DNA of 64,000 nucleotides from Nomia melanderi (taxonomy: Eukaryota; Arthropoda; Insecta; Hymenoptera; Halictidae), in NCBI RefSeq assembly GCF_051020985.1, contig NC_135012.1, positions 6,326,451 to 6,390,450 on the forward strand, written 5' to 3'. The notes below the pieces were generated by a model. The model saw only the letters and a program-made list of their open reading frames with translations. It did no database searches and was not told the origin of the DNA. The translations under genes and the position numbers were made by a program. Of this stretch, positions 38,870-52,669 are shown piece by piece. The first letter of the stretch is position 1, and the number at the start of each line of letters is the position of its first letter.

Positions 38870-41800
38870 CTGAAACAAATGCGAACATTTACATAAATAT
38901 GGGTGAATGAAAAATATAATAACACTAACACATTAGAAAAAGCAGCAACAAAAACAACAGCAAACAAACAAAAAATAGTAAAAAGAAAGATCGAGTTCTA
39001 CAGTACTGATATCTAAGCATTTTTGTATTAAATACGAGGTAGCAAATGGCTGTACAACTGTGATTATGTAATAACAATTTCTCTACTTAGATCTTATCAT
39101 TCGGTATGTCAGTATCTACGAAGATATTCAACTATTTTACATACGAGAACGAACAAGGCTGTAAACTTTCAATTGTGAGATCACACGTTGAAGAATATTT
39201 GATACTCATCCCGAATGGTTGAATTATAGCGGTATTAACAAATAAACTAAGGAAGGGGAACACTTCTTTCCACATGTTTCAGTAGAAATTATAGCAAGCC
39301 CATACAACTTTTGTATGAAAGTCGTCGTGAAGATACTCGAGCCCGAGACCGATCACACTTTAATCGCAGTGTCACATTGTCTTGGCATGTTAATTACAAC
39401 CCTGCGTTCTACATTTTAATCGGCGGTCGATCATCCGTGAAATAATATGTGCCGCGGAAACGATGAAATTATCGTTGTCGTTGTGAACATTCTCTTGAAG
39501 AACGTAACAGTCATTTGCATCCTCCTATTTTAACATTAATGCCTCGTGTGTCAAAATAATGTTTCCATTTGAAACGGTTTGAGCGGTTCCATACGAAACA
39601 AAAGGACACCGATGGCGGTTCGTCGTTTCTCATTCAACGTTGATCGGATACGAGAACATCAAGGTAAAAGAGATGTGTGCAAAAGTAAGAGAAAGGAAAA
39701 GCAATAGTTACGTGCACAAAATATGATCTGTAAACAGTGCCATTCGCAACAAATTTATGAAAGTAATAAAGTTACGTTCTGCGAGAAGAGAATGTGATCT
39801 GTTAATGTTTCTGAATAATTCTGCATCACTGATGAGACGGAGATTGAAATCATTTCAGATTACCTTTTCATTCTTTTCCATTTTCTCTGTTTTTGTTTTT
39901 CTATTAATATTATTATCGTATCTTGTTTTCTCTTTCCTTCTATCGATTGATCTCTCGAAGGTAATCTGAACGCGCGAAGCTCATCGTACCGTCGAAGAGA
40001 AAAGTAATATTCGTAGAAAATTACGAACGTGCGCAGTCGTAAAACAATGTTGATTTAACGCTCTGAATGTGTAATTGGTATTGAATGTTGAGAGCAAATT
40101 CCGAATTCGCAGCTTCATTAACGTTTTAATGTTGCAACGATGAAAAAAAAAGAAAAAAAGAATAAATTTTCATGTTTATACGGAGATTCGACGAAGCTGT
40201 CTTCTCAATTTGCACTCAACCGATCGAATGTATCTTGTAGCGTGTTGAATTGAAATTATTGTAGCGATGAAAATTTGATGTAATCCTGTAATACTTAATT
40301 AAAGCAACTGTTGGTACCGATTCGATTTCCGCCATTCTAGGTATGCAGGATTATGTGGAGATACGTGCCCGTTAAAGTATTTTAATATTTTTGCAATATT
40401 ACAACACCGTCTTCCGGTAAAATAATATTTGCATAGCCTAAAATGCAGTAGTAAACAATTTTGAAATATTGCGAAAGGGGAAGAATATTTGTAAATTCTA
40501 CGATTAAGAAGCTTTGTCACGTAGAGACGTCGTTCTTCTTGCAGCGCAAAGAAATCTAGGAAACATTTGACACAGAGAAAGCAAAGGTATATTCGCATTA
40601 TGTGAAGCATGTATATTGTGATAATAAATATTTTCCTTAAATTAAACTGTTGTACGACCGAGAAAATATTTTCGGAGAATAAAATTGAAATAGTCCGTTC
40701 TCTTAAAGTGCTGATTGAAAATGCGAAGAACGTCGATCGTACAACAATTTTGCCGGGTGATCCTCATCGCTGCAACGTTCTGAAATGAAACTGCAAACGA
40801 ACGCTTGCGAGCAGCAGTTTGTGAATGACAAAGAATATTGTATTTCGTCGATCATGCCTTCAGGTATATATGACATGCCTAGAATTGACTGTACAACATA
40901 TTTTCAATGTATCATTTATTCGCGTGTACAGAGGACCGATCTAAACGAAGCGAATCAAAAAATCGAAGGACGAACATCAGAAATGTTTCGTGGAAGCAAG
41001 CGTTTGTGGCCACCCTGACAAAAACAAACAGTAGCAAATAATTGAAACGATATTTGCAAGATAATAATGAGATAGACTATAAATGATAAAACAAAGTTTT
41101 ATGAATATCTAAGATTGTTCTGGTTGTGGTTACTTCTGTATATGCATTTTATACGATTATTGTGATTCTATGTATTCTGAACTCGTATATCATTACTAAT
41201 TTTCTATGGATTTGAATTTTATACGTACCTAGAAATTGTTCTTAATCGAGTTGCACCAGAGTTTACCAGAGACGGGAAAATTTTTATAACGAGATAAGAA
41301 TCGACGATGCAATTCATATCTTGCATCGATATAATTTCCATACGATAATTGACGCGTTCGAAGAATAACCGTCTCTGCAACGTGGCGAAAAAGGAAATTC
41401 CAATATCTCGAGTATATTGAATTTATTGAAATTAAAGGTGCTGCCAGTTAAAAAGAATTTATCAATGGAAGTATGAAAACAACCAGCAACATAATTTTAA
41501 TATGATGACTGTGTAGTATTATCGTATACCAAGCAATTTGTACAACATAGAATTTTAATATAGCGTTTCGTGTTGTAAATCAATTTTTATAAAGTCAAAT
41601 GGATTTCCTGTTCGACTTGAAGAAGGAAATGTTGATGTTTTAAATTGTCCTACCGTTCGTTTCCGTGTTCCCCCGATCTGTGAATGGAAACCATCCAATC
41701 TTTTCTCCAAACGATCATCGATAACTAACAAATTATGAGTGTGATATAGAATAATTACGGGTTAAACATACGTATAATCGTTCAAAATAATATTAGAGAT

Positions 41801-43064
41801 ACTTTTCACACTTGTAATTTGTAACTGTACTCAAAGTACAGAATAATCAAGGATACATTCAGTCATTAATGTTCGTTTATAAATTGAGCAAATAATAACG
41901 GATCGTTTCACGCGATCAGGTCGAACGGCAAATCTTCTATTGTATAGTTAACAATGTTTGGTATTCAATTAAAAAAGAAAAAAAAAGAAATGTTTAGTGT
42001 TACATACCATGTACGCCATTTAGGATATCGGGCAGTACCTTACAGACGCCAAGAAACGAAAATCTTTTGTAAACAAGGCTAATTACTTTATTATACATTT
42101 GAAATTGCGTTTGTTTTTAGCAGTTAATATATAATATGCAAAATTGCCGAATCGGATGTTCGTTTCCTCTTCTTTCTTTCTGTATACAAGAAGACTAATA
42201 CGGATAAACACCTGTGTATATACATTTTCTTTTTATACATAATACTGGTACGTTCGAATTATGATATTATTTTATAAAATTTTATATGTACAATAGCTAG
42301 ACGCAATCCTCTTATAATTTATTTCCTTTATCATCAAAGCTAGTAAATTCTTAACTGATTCTGTTTCTCTTTTCTTGTATTATAAAATCAATTTTATGTT
42401 TCTAGTTGTCGAAGTTGTAACAAGGAATGCGCATATCGTTTCCGTTTATTTCGAAAGTAACGCTTTAATGTGGAATGGAAGCTTCTAATCAAACGAGATT
42501 TCTCTTTGTAAAGATAACGGTTCTTTTATTTGTAACGCTTTAGTTTTACACATTGTCGCGCAACGCAACGTTGACATTCCAAACGAGGATCTTTCACAGA
42601 GTACAAAAGTAATATGGGCTTGCATTTTAATCTTCATGTCCTGCCAAAAACGACATAATTACACATTCGCAAATCAATATTAGTGTTTTCATAATGTTCA
42701 AACGAGTTTTCATATCTGATCGCATACTAAAAAGAAAAATTATAACGAAACGTAAATTGAAAAAGAAAAAAAATGAATGAAGTAAGATCTTTTCGTTGTC
42801 ACGAATAATTGTAGCAAATTCTAATAAATGTCAGTACAAATTGAATACTTAAAAAAAAGAAAAAGAAAAGGCATCGTTTGTGTGCAACCGAAAAAAAGGA
42901 AATATTAACGACTCGTATTTTTGGCAATACAGTTTTAAATAACAATTAAATTAGCGTAGCAGTAGCGAGAATGTTAGTAAAATAAATTTTGTTCTGATAT
43001 TTTCTTGACGACTGAAAGTTTATACATATACGTATATAAATATATGTGTATGAATAATGACGAT

Positions 43065-43222
43065 GACGACGACAATGATAATGATAATGACGTCATGACG
43101 ATGACGACGTGACGACGATGATTATGATAGTGGTGGTGACGGTGGTGACGGTGGTGGTGATGGTGGTGATGGTGGTGGTGGTGGTGGTGGTGTGGTGATG
43201 ATGATGATGATGATAATGATAC
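43065..43222 (+). repeat. GAC/GAT then GGT trinucleotide array
   Basis: Array of GAC and GAT triplets passing into GGT repeats (about 60 bases of GGT/GGTGAT) and back to GAT. It is purely simple-sequence and non-coding. Confidence 0.85.
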
Positions 43223-44080
43223 GAGGATAATAATTGTCTCATGGCGTAATTTGTAGAACGAATGTTCATTATTGCTTCTTATGCTATTACTAGGTAGTGG
43301 ATTATAAAGATGAATATTGTAAATTAATAAAATTGATCATTTGAAAAATAAACTATATTAATAACTTGTGCATCATCATGTTAACAAACTAATTCTTCAT
43401 TTAGTTTTATCGCATTTATTAACATTATTTTTAAATTATTTAACCGATGTATTATATTCTTTGTTATAATTTACAATTTTTCTTGTCATTCATTGATTCC
43501 AAAAGACTGTAGATATTTGTGTCTGTTTTAACTTAATGGTCATCATTATAGATGTCATTTTCTACCGAGAAATATCTATGAATTATCCATGTGTAAAATG
43601 TAAATGTTCTTTTCATATTAGACTTTATTGTTGCATTATTATTATGTAGTTTTAGTTATTTTCAATAAAGTATACACTACTATATTCAGATATGTGCATG
43701 TGTATACACACGCGCGTGACACACATAATATACACACATTCATATATACATATAATATATACAAACATATAAATAAAAATATACATATGTATGTGCACAC
43801 GTGTACTTTCTGCACACGATCAATATGCAATGTATAAAATTATTTCGTGCTAACTTCAGGGTGCACTTCTATTCGTTAGAATTCCGTACAACACAACCTG
43901 AATATTTGCTTTCATTTTTCTTAGAAAGAAAAAGTATATATAACTTAGATTCATATCCTGTATTATTGGTAGGTGAAACTGGTAATGGTAATCAATGTAT
44001 TGCGTTTTACTAAAATCTCAGTTAACTTGTAAAGTCCATAACAAACACGTTTATTCGTAGAAATCTGACTAATCAGAATC

Positions 44081-44680
44081 GGTGTTACGAAACGACGGCC
44101 AATCCCGTGATGTGTATCTGAGTGCAATGCTGTCGCCCATCTTCTATAGGACCAAACTACGTTTCTTTAAAAACATTAACCGACAGACATCAGTTAACAT
44201 CATCGCACGAAACAGCTTGTACGGGAGGTGATTCTCTTTTAAAGCGGCTAATCGTTAGGTACGTTTAACTATCTTTTGTAATCAAATATATATAAATTAT
44301 GTCAATGTTGATGTTCGCCTTGATGAATTACAACTAATTTTATACATTTCAACGGAAAGTACGGTAGTTTTCGTGATGTATAAAATTCGTACTCGCAACA
44401 GAATCACAAGCATACTATCCACCATTTTGTTTATTGTCTTCGCTTTTGGAGGGAAACCGTAGTTTATTTTACGTTAATTGTAATTTATTATGTACTTATT
44501 GATTTAGTGTATACCTAAGCGTGTATACGATCAATTGTAAAATTACAATATTTCTTAATTTCGTAACAACATTGATTTTGTTCATTTGTTTATTTTTTTT
44601 ATGTAGTTTACGTACTTATGAAAAGCTAATGATATGTACAATTTACAATATTCTCACAATTTTTTTCACAATTGTTGTAG
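44081..44680 (+). promoter_or_regulatory. Promoter and 5' UTR intron of first H3.3 gene
   Basis: A CCAAT box (GGCCAATCCCG) at 44099-44103 lies upstream of a probable non-coding exon ending at 44258 with a good donor (GTTAG|GTACGT). An acceptor (TTGTTGTAG) ends at 44680, 15 bases before the ATG. A 5' UTR intron is typical of replication-independent H3.3 genes. There is no sign of the TATA/stem-loop layout of replication-dependent histone genes. Confidence 0.5.
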
Positions 44681-45189
<509 letters not shown>

Positions 45190-47149
45190 GCATTCTATAA
45201 CTCAGAATTTTTAACTGTTTCTTTAATCAAGTTCATTCTTGTCACATTTTTGGACGTTCTCATACGCTATCAAATTCATTATAGTTGTGTTGTTTTCATA
45301 AATCATTACTCTAATTGACACTGCCAAGCTCTTTGAAAGATAGGATGCGGGAGATAAAGTATATCTATTAAATATATTTCGTAGGATAGTCGAACATGTT
45401 TATGATTTAGTAATAGAGAAATAGAAAAAGGCACAGATCAGAGTATGTAGTTCATAACAGATAGTAAGAACACTTTGCGTAATTAATACTTTCTCTTTGT
45501 ATATTGCAATAAGTAAAATGGGTGACATGAAAGCAATTAAATGTATGTAGAATTAATATATTTGCAGAAGAAGTTAGTTACTCTCACTACTGTGTTTCCT
45601 TTATCATTAGTACTGTTCTTTTTATTATTGAATGAACTTATTTTACAATAGACTGAATTTAAAGTGTTTTGTAAAATGAATCTCACGTTTAAGTAGATCC
45701 AAATAACACTATACCACTTCGTACTAGAAACTAGGAAATTATAATGTTATAGAATTATATACTAAAAGTGCCGTAGACTTATTCGTCGTAGTTGTATTTG
45801 CATTGTCGAAGTATCAGAATTGGTTTGCATTTATATTTCATGTCACATTTTATTTGAATTAAAGAATCTGTGACCATGAAAGTATAGATCAATCTCGATT
45901 AATGTGTTATTATTTTAGTAAGTATAATAATAAGAGTAATCAATAGTTTACAGCCTTTTTTAATTGATGTATAGAAATTTGTAATAAACGTAACTTGAAT
46001 TCATAACAGAAGATGTACATTTCTTTTCATAAATGTATTAAAATATAAAATTTTGAAATACATTATTCGGTACAGGTAATCTTTATTAATCTGTGTCTTT
46101 ACATAAGTGTACATAAAATGTCCAATTCTAATAATGAGCAAAATTTATTATTATTGTGAGTGTATTTTAATTTATTTTGCATATATAATAGTCAAAAGCT
46201 GCATAAGTTTTATCTGTACAGCAAAAAAAAAGTAATTGATAATGTAACAATTTTCGAAATCGTTAGTCAGTATTAGTCATAATTTTGTTATTAAATGGAA
46301 AGAAGATAAGGATGAATCACTTATTTCGTAGCTAATTTGGAACGTCATCTCTTCCACGAATTTGAATAATTAATTAATCATATATTTTAATATAATGAAT
46401 AGTCGAGAAAAAATTTGCTATTAACTTAAATTACTATTTCTGATGTCGTAAATACGCATATAGCACACATATTTACGTAGCTACAATGCTACAAGTATTT
46501 ATTTACACGACCTACTTTTAGACATAATTTAATCTACATTACTGAATTGCTTCAATTTCAAAATTCTTCATCCACCGAATCTACTTCAGTATTGAATTTT
46601 TTTAGTTTCAAAAATAATACTGTTGAATCCGCACGCCACAATGTTTATGTTGAAGCGTGCAATGGCGTCTACTTTTTTCGGCTGTAAAACGCGAGAGAAT
46701 ACTTGATCTTGAAAACAGCAATTCACCAGCTCGGTGAATTTCATACTCGGTAAAGAATGATAAAAAATGAATACTTTGCAGCTACGGGAATGCTGTAATC
46801 ATATGATTTTTTCTTGCACTTTACAGGCATCGTGTATTTTCTGGAACTTTCCAGCAAACAATCAATTTCATTGCTAATAGAATTGCACGAATAAAGACGC
46901 GATATTTCTATTCAGTAAACATAAGTACAAACAGATAAATTCGAGCGTCAATTATTATAACAGAAATTTTCATTGGCTACTTCGATTCTGACTGTAAATA
47001 TTTGCACGATTAACCGACTATCGACCGTAACATTTTCGATGACGATGGAAAGGCAATTATTGCAAGTAAAACGAGGTTGCTGAGAGAGCAGTATCATGTA
47101 TATTACAATTGACAGTGTTCTTCTCGGTTCGACTTCTAGGCGTAGGAGG
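45190..47149. other. H3.3 first-copy 3' UTR and spacer
   Basis: AT-rich sequence with no supported ORF. An AATAAA at 45983-45988 would give an 0.8-kb 3' UTR. No sequence resembling the replication-dependent histone stem-loop was seen after the stop codon. Confidence 0.45.
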
Positions 47150-47362
47150 CTGAGCCAATAGCGTGCCCTACACTATGAGGCTCAGCTGCTATCCGACATC
47201 CGATTGGATGCACCGCACCGCGGGCTTACGTGCCTCTCGCGATTTAATTTCTAGGGGGTAGGGACAAGGGAGTAGTGACTCGGGAGAGCGTCCACTGCCA
47301 TCGAAGTACAAGGAAACGCATAGTGCTAGCTCTCGTTTCTCGTAGAATTTTTCCTTCAAGTG
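47150..47362 (+). promoter_or_regulatory. Promoter and first non-coding exon of second H3.3 gene
   Basis: GC content rises locally. CCAAT boxes occur in both orientations: CCAAT at 47155-47159 and ATTGG at 47203-47207. A good donor (TCAAGTG|GTACGT) begins at 47363, matching the GTACGT donor of the first copy. A probable 5' UTR intron runs from there to the acceptor (TTGTTTCAG) ending at 48166, nine bases before the ATG exon text begins. The transcription start is likely around 47.25-47.3 kb. Confidence 0.5.
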
Positions 47363-48171
47363 GTACGTAAACTCGTTGAAATTGTACATCATGATCGGTC
47401 ACGTGTAATTACTAGTGTTAGCGGACACGCGGCGAGTGTAGTGTTGCATTAAGAAGAATGAAAAGTGTTGGAAAATTCAAGTTTTTACATCAGAACGCAA
47501 CGTACTGTCGTGTTGCCTCCATTTTGCAATTGACGTTCGTGGAGGGAATCGTTCCCAAGTCTCTCTCGCAGCCGACGCTCACCGCTTGTTTCGCCGCCAG
47601 TGTCATTCGTTCAGTTGTATTTGCCGATGGATTATCTTGTGAACAAAAGAATAATCGAGCTGTATGACAACCGTGTCAATTAGAATGATATATTTTTCAT
47701 GTTAGCGTGATTTTTTTTTCGCGTCGATGCAGAAGGAACGAAAGTTTGTGCATTGCGCAATGCGCAGCGTTCCTCGGTGCGCGGTTCCTTCGTATGAACA
47801 GCAACGGACCGTACCCCCACCTCTACTTTCCCCACTATCTTTCTTTTCCCACTCTGAAGCTTGATTTACTCCAGAATATCGAGGCAATCTTCAAAATAGT
47901 TTTCCCGCGTTCCTTGAACGTGATGTTTATGGTGATCCGTTGTGTTTGGAATGTGGTTATTTTCGATAAATACTAGTGTTAGGAATAAACGATTCTCTGT
48001 TAACCATGAATACATTGTATTATTGTTTTTGACTTTATAAACAATTTCAAGCCAGTTTTAGAAAAGTGGAGCGAATATCAAGAAATATTTTTGATAAGAA
48101 ATCATTTATTCTGAACGTAAACATTTCAAAGTAGTTTTACCATAATTTAAATTAATATTGTTTCAGTTTAA

Positions 48172-48720
<549 letters not shown>

Positions 48721-51700
48721 ATAATATGTAACTCCCATACATACCATTTACTACTACTACTACTATTATTAATTATTATCATTCATAACAATCCTGGATG
48801 GAGCATTTTCATTCCAGACTATGTATTATGTTGTACTCCACAAAAAACGTACAAGTTCATCCTTATGATAGGTGCATAGATTTTGAAGCTCTTCTAAATC
48901 AATGCAGATTGTTACAAACTATTTTTAGTACGTTTGTAGTCTTTCCTTTTGGCATTGTTTTATGTACACACAAAGGCTGCATTACTTTACAAAAATAATT
49001 AATTGCAGATGATAATTCTTGTCTTTTAACTTAATTCACATTTTCTATCATTTTACACTCTAATTATAAAATAAAAATTCATACAAAAATTTAAATAAAA
49101 CAACAAAAAAAGAGACAAATCTGCAAATACTCTAAAACATAAAAAGACCATTCTTTTTTTCATTTTGATCTGATTATTGTATTTGTAATTATATCAGCAC
49201 GTAACACCATCATTGTGATTATTGGTATAATACATAGCAAAACCCTCTGCATTAGAAAGTAAGGCAGTTTCTTTATAGGGATTCAAAGTAGTGTTACTAT
49301 GCTAGAATTTCAGTTGTATGAAAATTACATAGAAATCAACCAACAAGTACTCATCGTGTAAAGGTAAAAGTTTCATAAATAAATCTTCAAAATAAAGTTA
49401 ACTTACCTTTGTCTCTTGTAGGTAAGCACCACTCTACAAATTAATGGATAGAATAAACTTGAAGAATTTGAATGCAAGTAATTTGAAGATTGTTTACAAT
49501 ATTTTTATTTTACAAATATTTCAATTTTCTTTTACAAATTTACGTTATAAATATTCTATTAATTGCTATTATTTGGATTTCAGCATTATTTGAAAGTCCA
49601 GTTTACAATCAGTTTGGTATTAACGATACAATTGAAACTTCATTTGAATAATTTTTATTCTTATACATTTAAGCGAAGTCTAGTAAGGACTGACAATCTC
49701 CTTATTAGATAATACATTCTAATTAGCAGTGTTAGTATGTTTTCTACTTTGTATAAATATTCAGAGATCTGAAACTATTTAAAATTATGCAAGTGGCATG
49801 AAAGCACATAAATTATATTAAAATGTCTAGTACCTGTAGCTTTTACAGTCTGAAGTATAAAATTGAACTACTTTACGATGCAGGAGAAAATTCATTTGTT
49901 ATTAAAAATAGACATATACCTTAACTTACTCTAGAAGCTAAATTTGCACTGGATATTACAGTATCGCAATGTTCCTAAATTGTGTCAAAACATTTAATCG
50001 TGTTAAAATTATGTACTGGAAATAAGAGCTCACAAATTATTTACTTAATATCATCTGTGAATATCTACAGAACTTAAATGTACTACACGTCTACAATTAT
50101 CACGTCATCAACTTTATACTTATATCAGAATATTTACAAAATTTATTCATATCATTGCTAAGCATATTTTTAAATTACGATAATAACAAACAGTAAATAA
50201 TAACTTCTAAAATTCGCTGATTTTCGTCGGGGGAATTAAATAATTATTAAACATAAATAATAAATAATGTGATGGAAATAAAAATTTTCGTTTAACCATG
50301 AACTCATAATAAATTAATAATTGAAATTTGAATCAGAATTAAAGCGATTTAACAGGAATTGAAGCATGTATGTTGTACGAAGTAAAAATGTATTGTTGTT
50401 ATATTATCCGTTGTTTATAATCGAATGTGGTTGCTGTTGCCAGAGGCAAAGCCTCGTACCTGCCGCCTAGTCCTAATTAAAAAATTCAATATTCTTTTGT
50501 TACCATCTGAACACTGATAATTGTGATTTGTGAATTGAATAGATATAAAGTTGATCAGCGCTTCCCAATCGTCCAAATATTGTTTTTTCACATTCTATTG
50601 TTCATAAGTGCGTACTATATACGTATACATCTGAGATTCATCTGAGTTCAGCTGAGATTTTTGCTACCTTGTTACGATTTTGTTTAATACCTTAAACTGC
50701 ACATAGGTAGCTGCAATGTTAAGAGCATAGTAAAAGATTGAGAAATGCTGTACACATTTATGAATTGTGCATAGACTGTACAACATGCATATTGAGACGA
50801 GTAAAAGAATGCTCGACAATTTGCAATTCATAATACTTGCTTCTTCAAGGTAAGCCTTATTTGCATTAAATAGTTAATATTAATGCATGAACTACATGAA
50901 ACTGACAAAACACAAGTTCTATATTGTGCAATTTAGAATACCTAATCCAAACATATATGTATATACATATATACATATACATATGTAATGGATGGTTTTA
51001 TTGTGTACACAGAATGAACATTACTGACAGAAGATATAAAAATGACATATACATCTCATGCAGGAAGAACATTATAAATTGCAACAACTGACGTTGTATC
51101 GCGCAATGAGTGTTGATCCCTTTGATGCTGTATGTGAAGTTCTTTAAGAACATAATTCTCGAATTTCAAAAATAAATTTACAAATGGAAAGTTTACAGGA
51201 GCATAAATTTTAAGCATGAGAGGTCAACATTCAAATGTATAACATAGATCGAGCCATTATTTTTTCTATAAATTATCCAGTCGCATTCAGGATATCAGTA
51301 TTATCATAATAATTGTTGTAATAAGCTAACAGTTAATGTTATTCAAGTATCTCAATGTACGTATGTAAGCTTTATAACAAATATGCATCTATTATTACCA
51401 TTGCACAAGCCATTACTCTGAATATGCATATATATGTTATTTACAAATGCAATTACATTGCCACGTATTCAGATTTTTCACCTTATAAGCAAAAGTGAAA
51501 TTATAAAAATTTATAACATTACAACAGACTATTGGCTCAATCTAATATTCACAAAAGCTTCACAATAACATAAACGTACTTAAATTACATTTAAAAAGTG
51601 AGACACTTTTAAACAGACAGAAACATTGTGTAGATGTGGGTAAACAATGTCAGGTAATTATCATTATTCGATTTAAACTGTGAAATACAATAATCCTTGA

Positions 51701-52669
51701 GATAAAGTACTAATAATTAACTTAGAGATTAAATGGAACGGTCAAGCGAGTATTAATCTAAATTAACAAAGGTCCCAATAATTCTTTGTAATAAATTCAT
51801 CAATAATTTTATGTATTGAGCATTTCAAGTTTTCTTAATCTTATTATTAATTAATCCTATTATTAACAATAGAAAGATTTTCAAATTTAAATTATTGAGA
51901 CCGCGTCAAGTATTATTAAACTAAAAGAAACGTTTTTTGTATCACAAAAGTAAGTTCAACAATTAAATGCAATTCTATATTCACCTACACCTATATTAAA
52001 ATGTGATGAATAACAAAGTACGATTATGGAACTGGAAGTATTAAGTCACGTTAAAAAGAACTCAAAAAATTAATACAAAATCTTAAAATTTCAACTTATT
52101 TCCTATTGTGGTACTGATTAATTTTGATCGCTTTCTCTCAGAGATGTACTAACAACTAGGACGCAAGACGCCTTAGGCAATGCAAAAAAAGAAGGTTGCA
52201 CTACCTAAATTAGTAGCACAAGCGAGAAGACGGGCTATACAAAAAGTAATGCAGTCTTATGAAATATTTTGAACTTTCAGAGACTAAAACACTAGTGAAA
52301 CTGGGGTCATTGGGGGCCTTGATTATACACAAATTTGTGTTTTTAGCATTCACACAGGAAGCACTACATATGTAAAAGAGTGAATATAAAACTAAATAAG
52401 TACGTTTAATTTAACAATTATCATGTATCATTTTTTATCACTGTCAATAATAAATTTATCAAGAGCCCTTTCATAAAAGGGCGCTGCTGTACTAAAAATA
52501 ATTTATTAATTCTTTGATTGTTGAAAATAATTATCGATAATTCGTTACAAAAATGTGTTACAATGCAAATATTGATACATGATACCATTTACTACAAGTA
52601 CACGCAGTGCACAAAGGTAACGGAATAATGATGTAATTTTTCAACATTATAACGTTGCTCTAATGTTAC
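48721..52669. other. AT-rich convergent intergenic region
   Basis: This contains the 3' UTRs of the second H3.3 gene (plus) and nudE (minus), which converge here. No multi-exon coding model was found. A possible last nudE exon lies near 52160 (minus). A small TA/CA microsatellite sits near 50954-50980. The rest is AT-rich with nothing that I can name. Confidence 0.45.

Larger units (their letters stand above)
33679..44080. other. 10-kb AT-rich region after unk
   Basis: This includes the unk 3' UTR, of unknown length; an AATAAA at 35623-35628 is one candidate end. The rest is AT-rich with many simple repeats listed separately and no convincing multi-exon gene. One minus-strand exon-like stretch (38581-38869) and one weak plus-strand fragment (about 40864-41018) are the only spots with both splice-site and protein-like signals. 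Confidence 0.45.
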
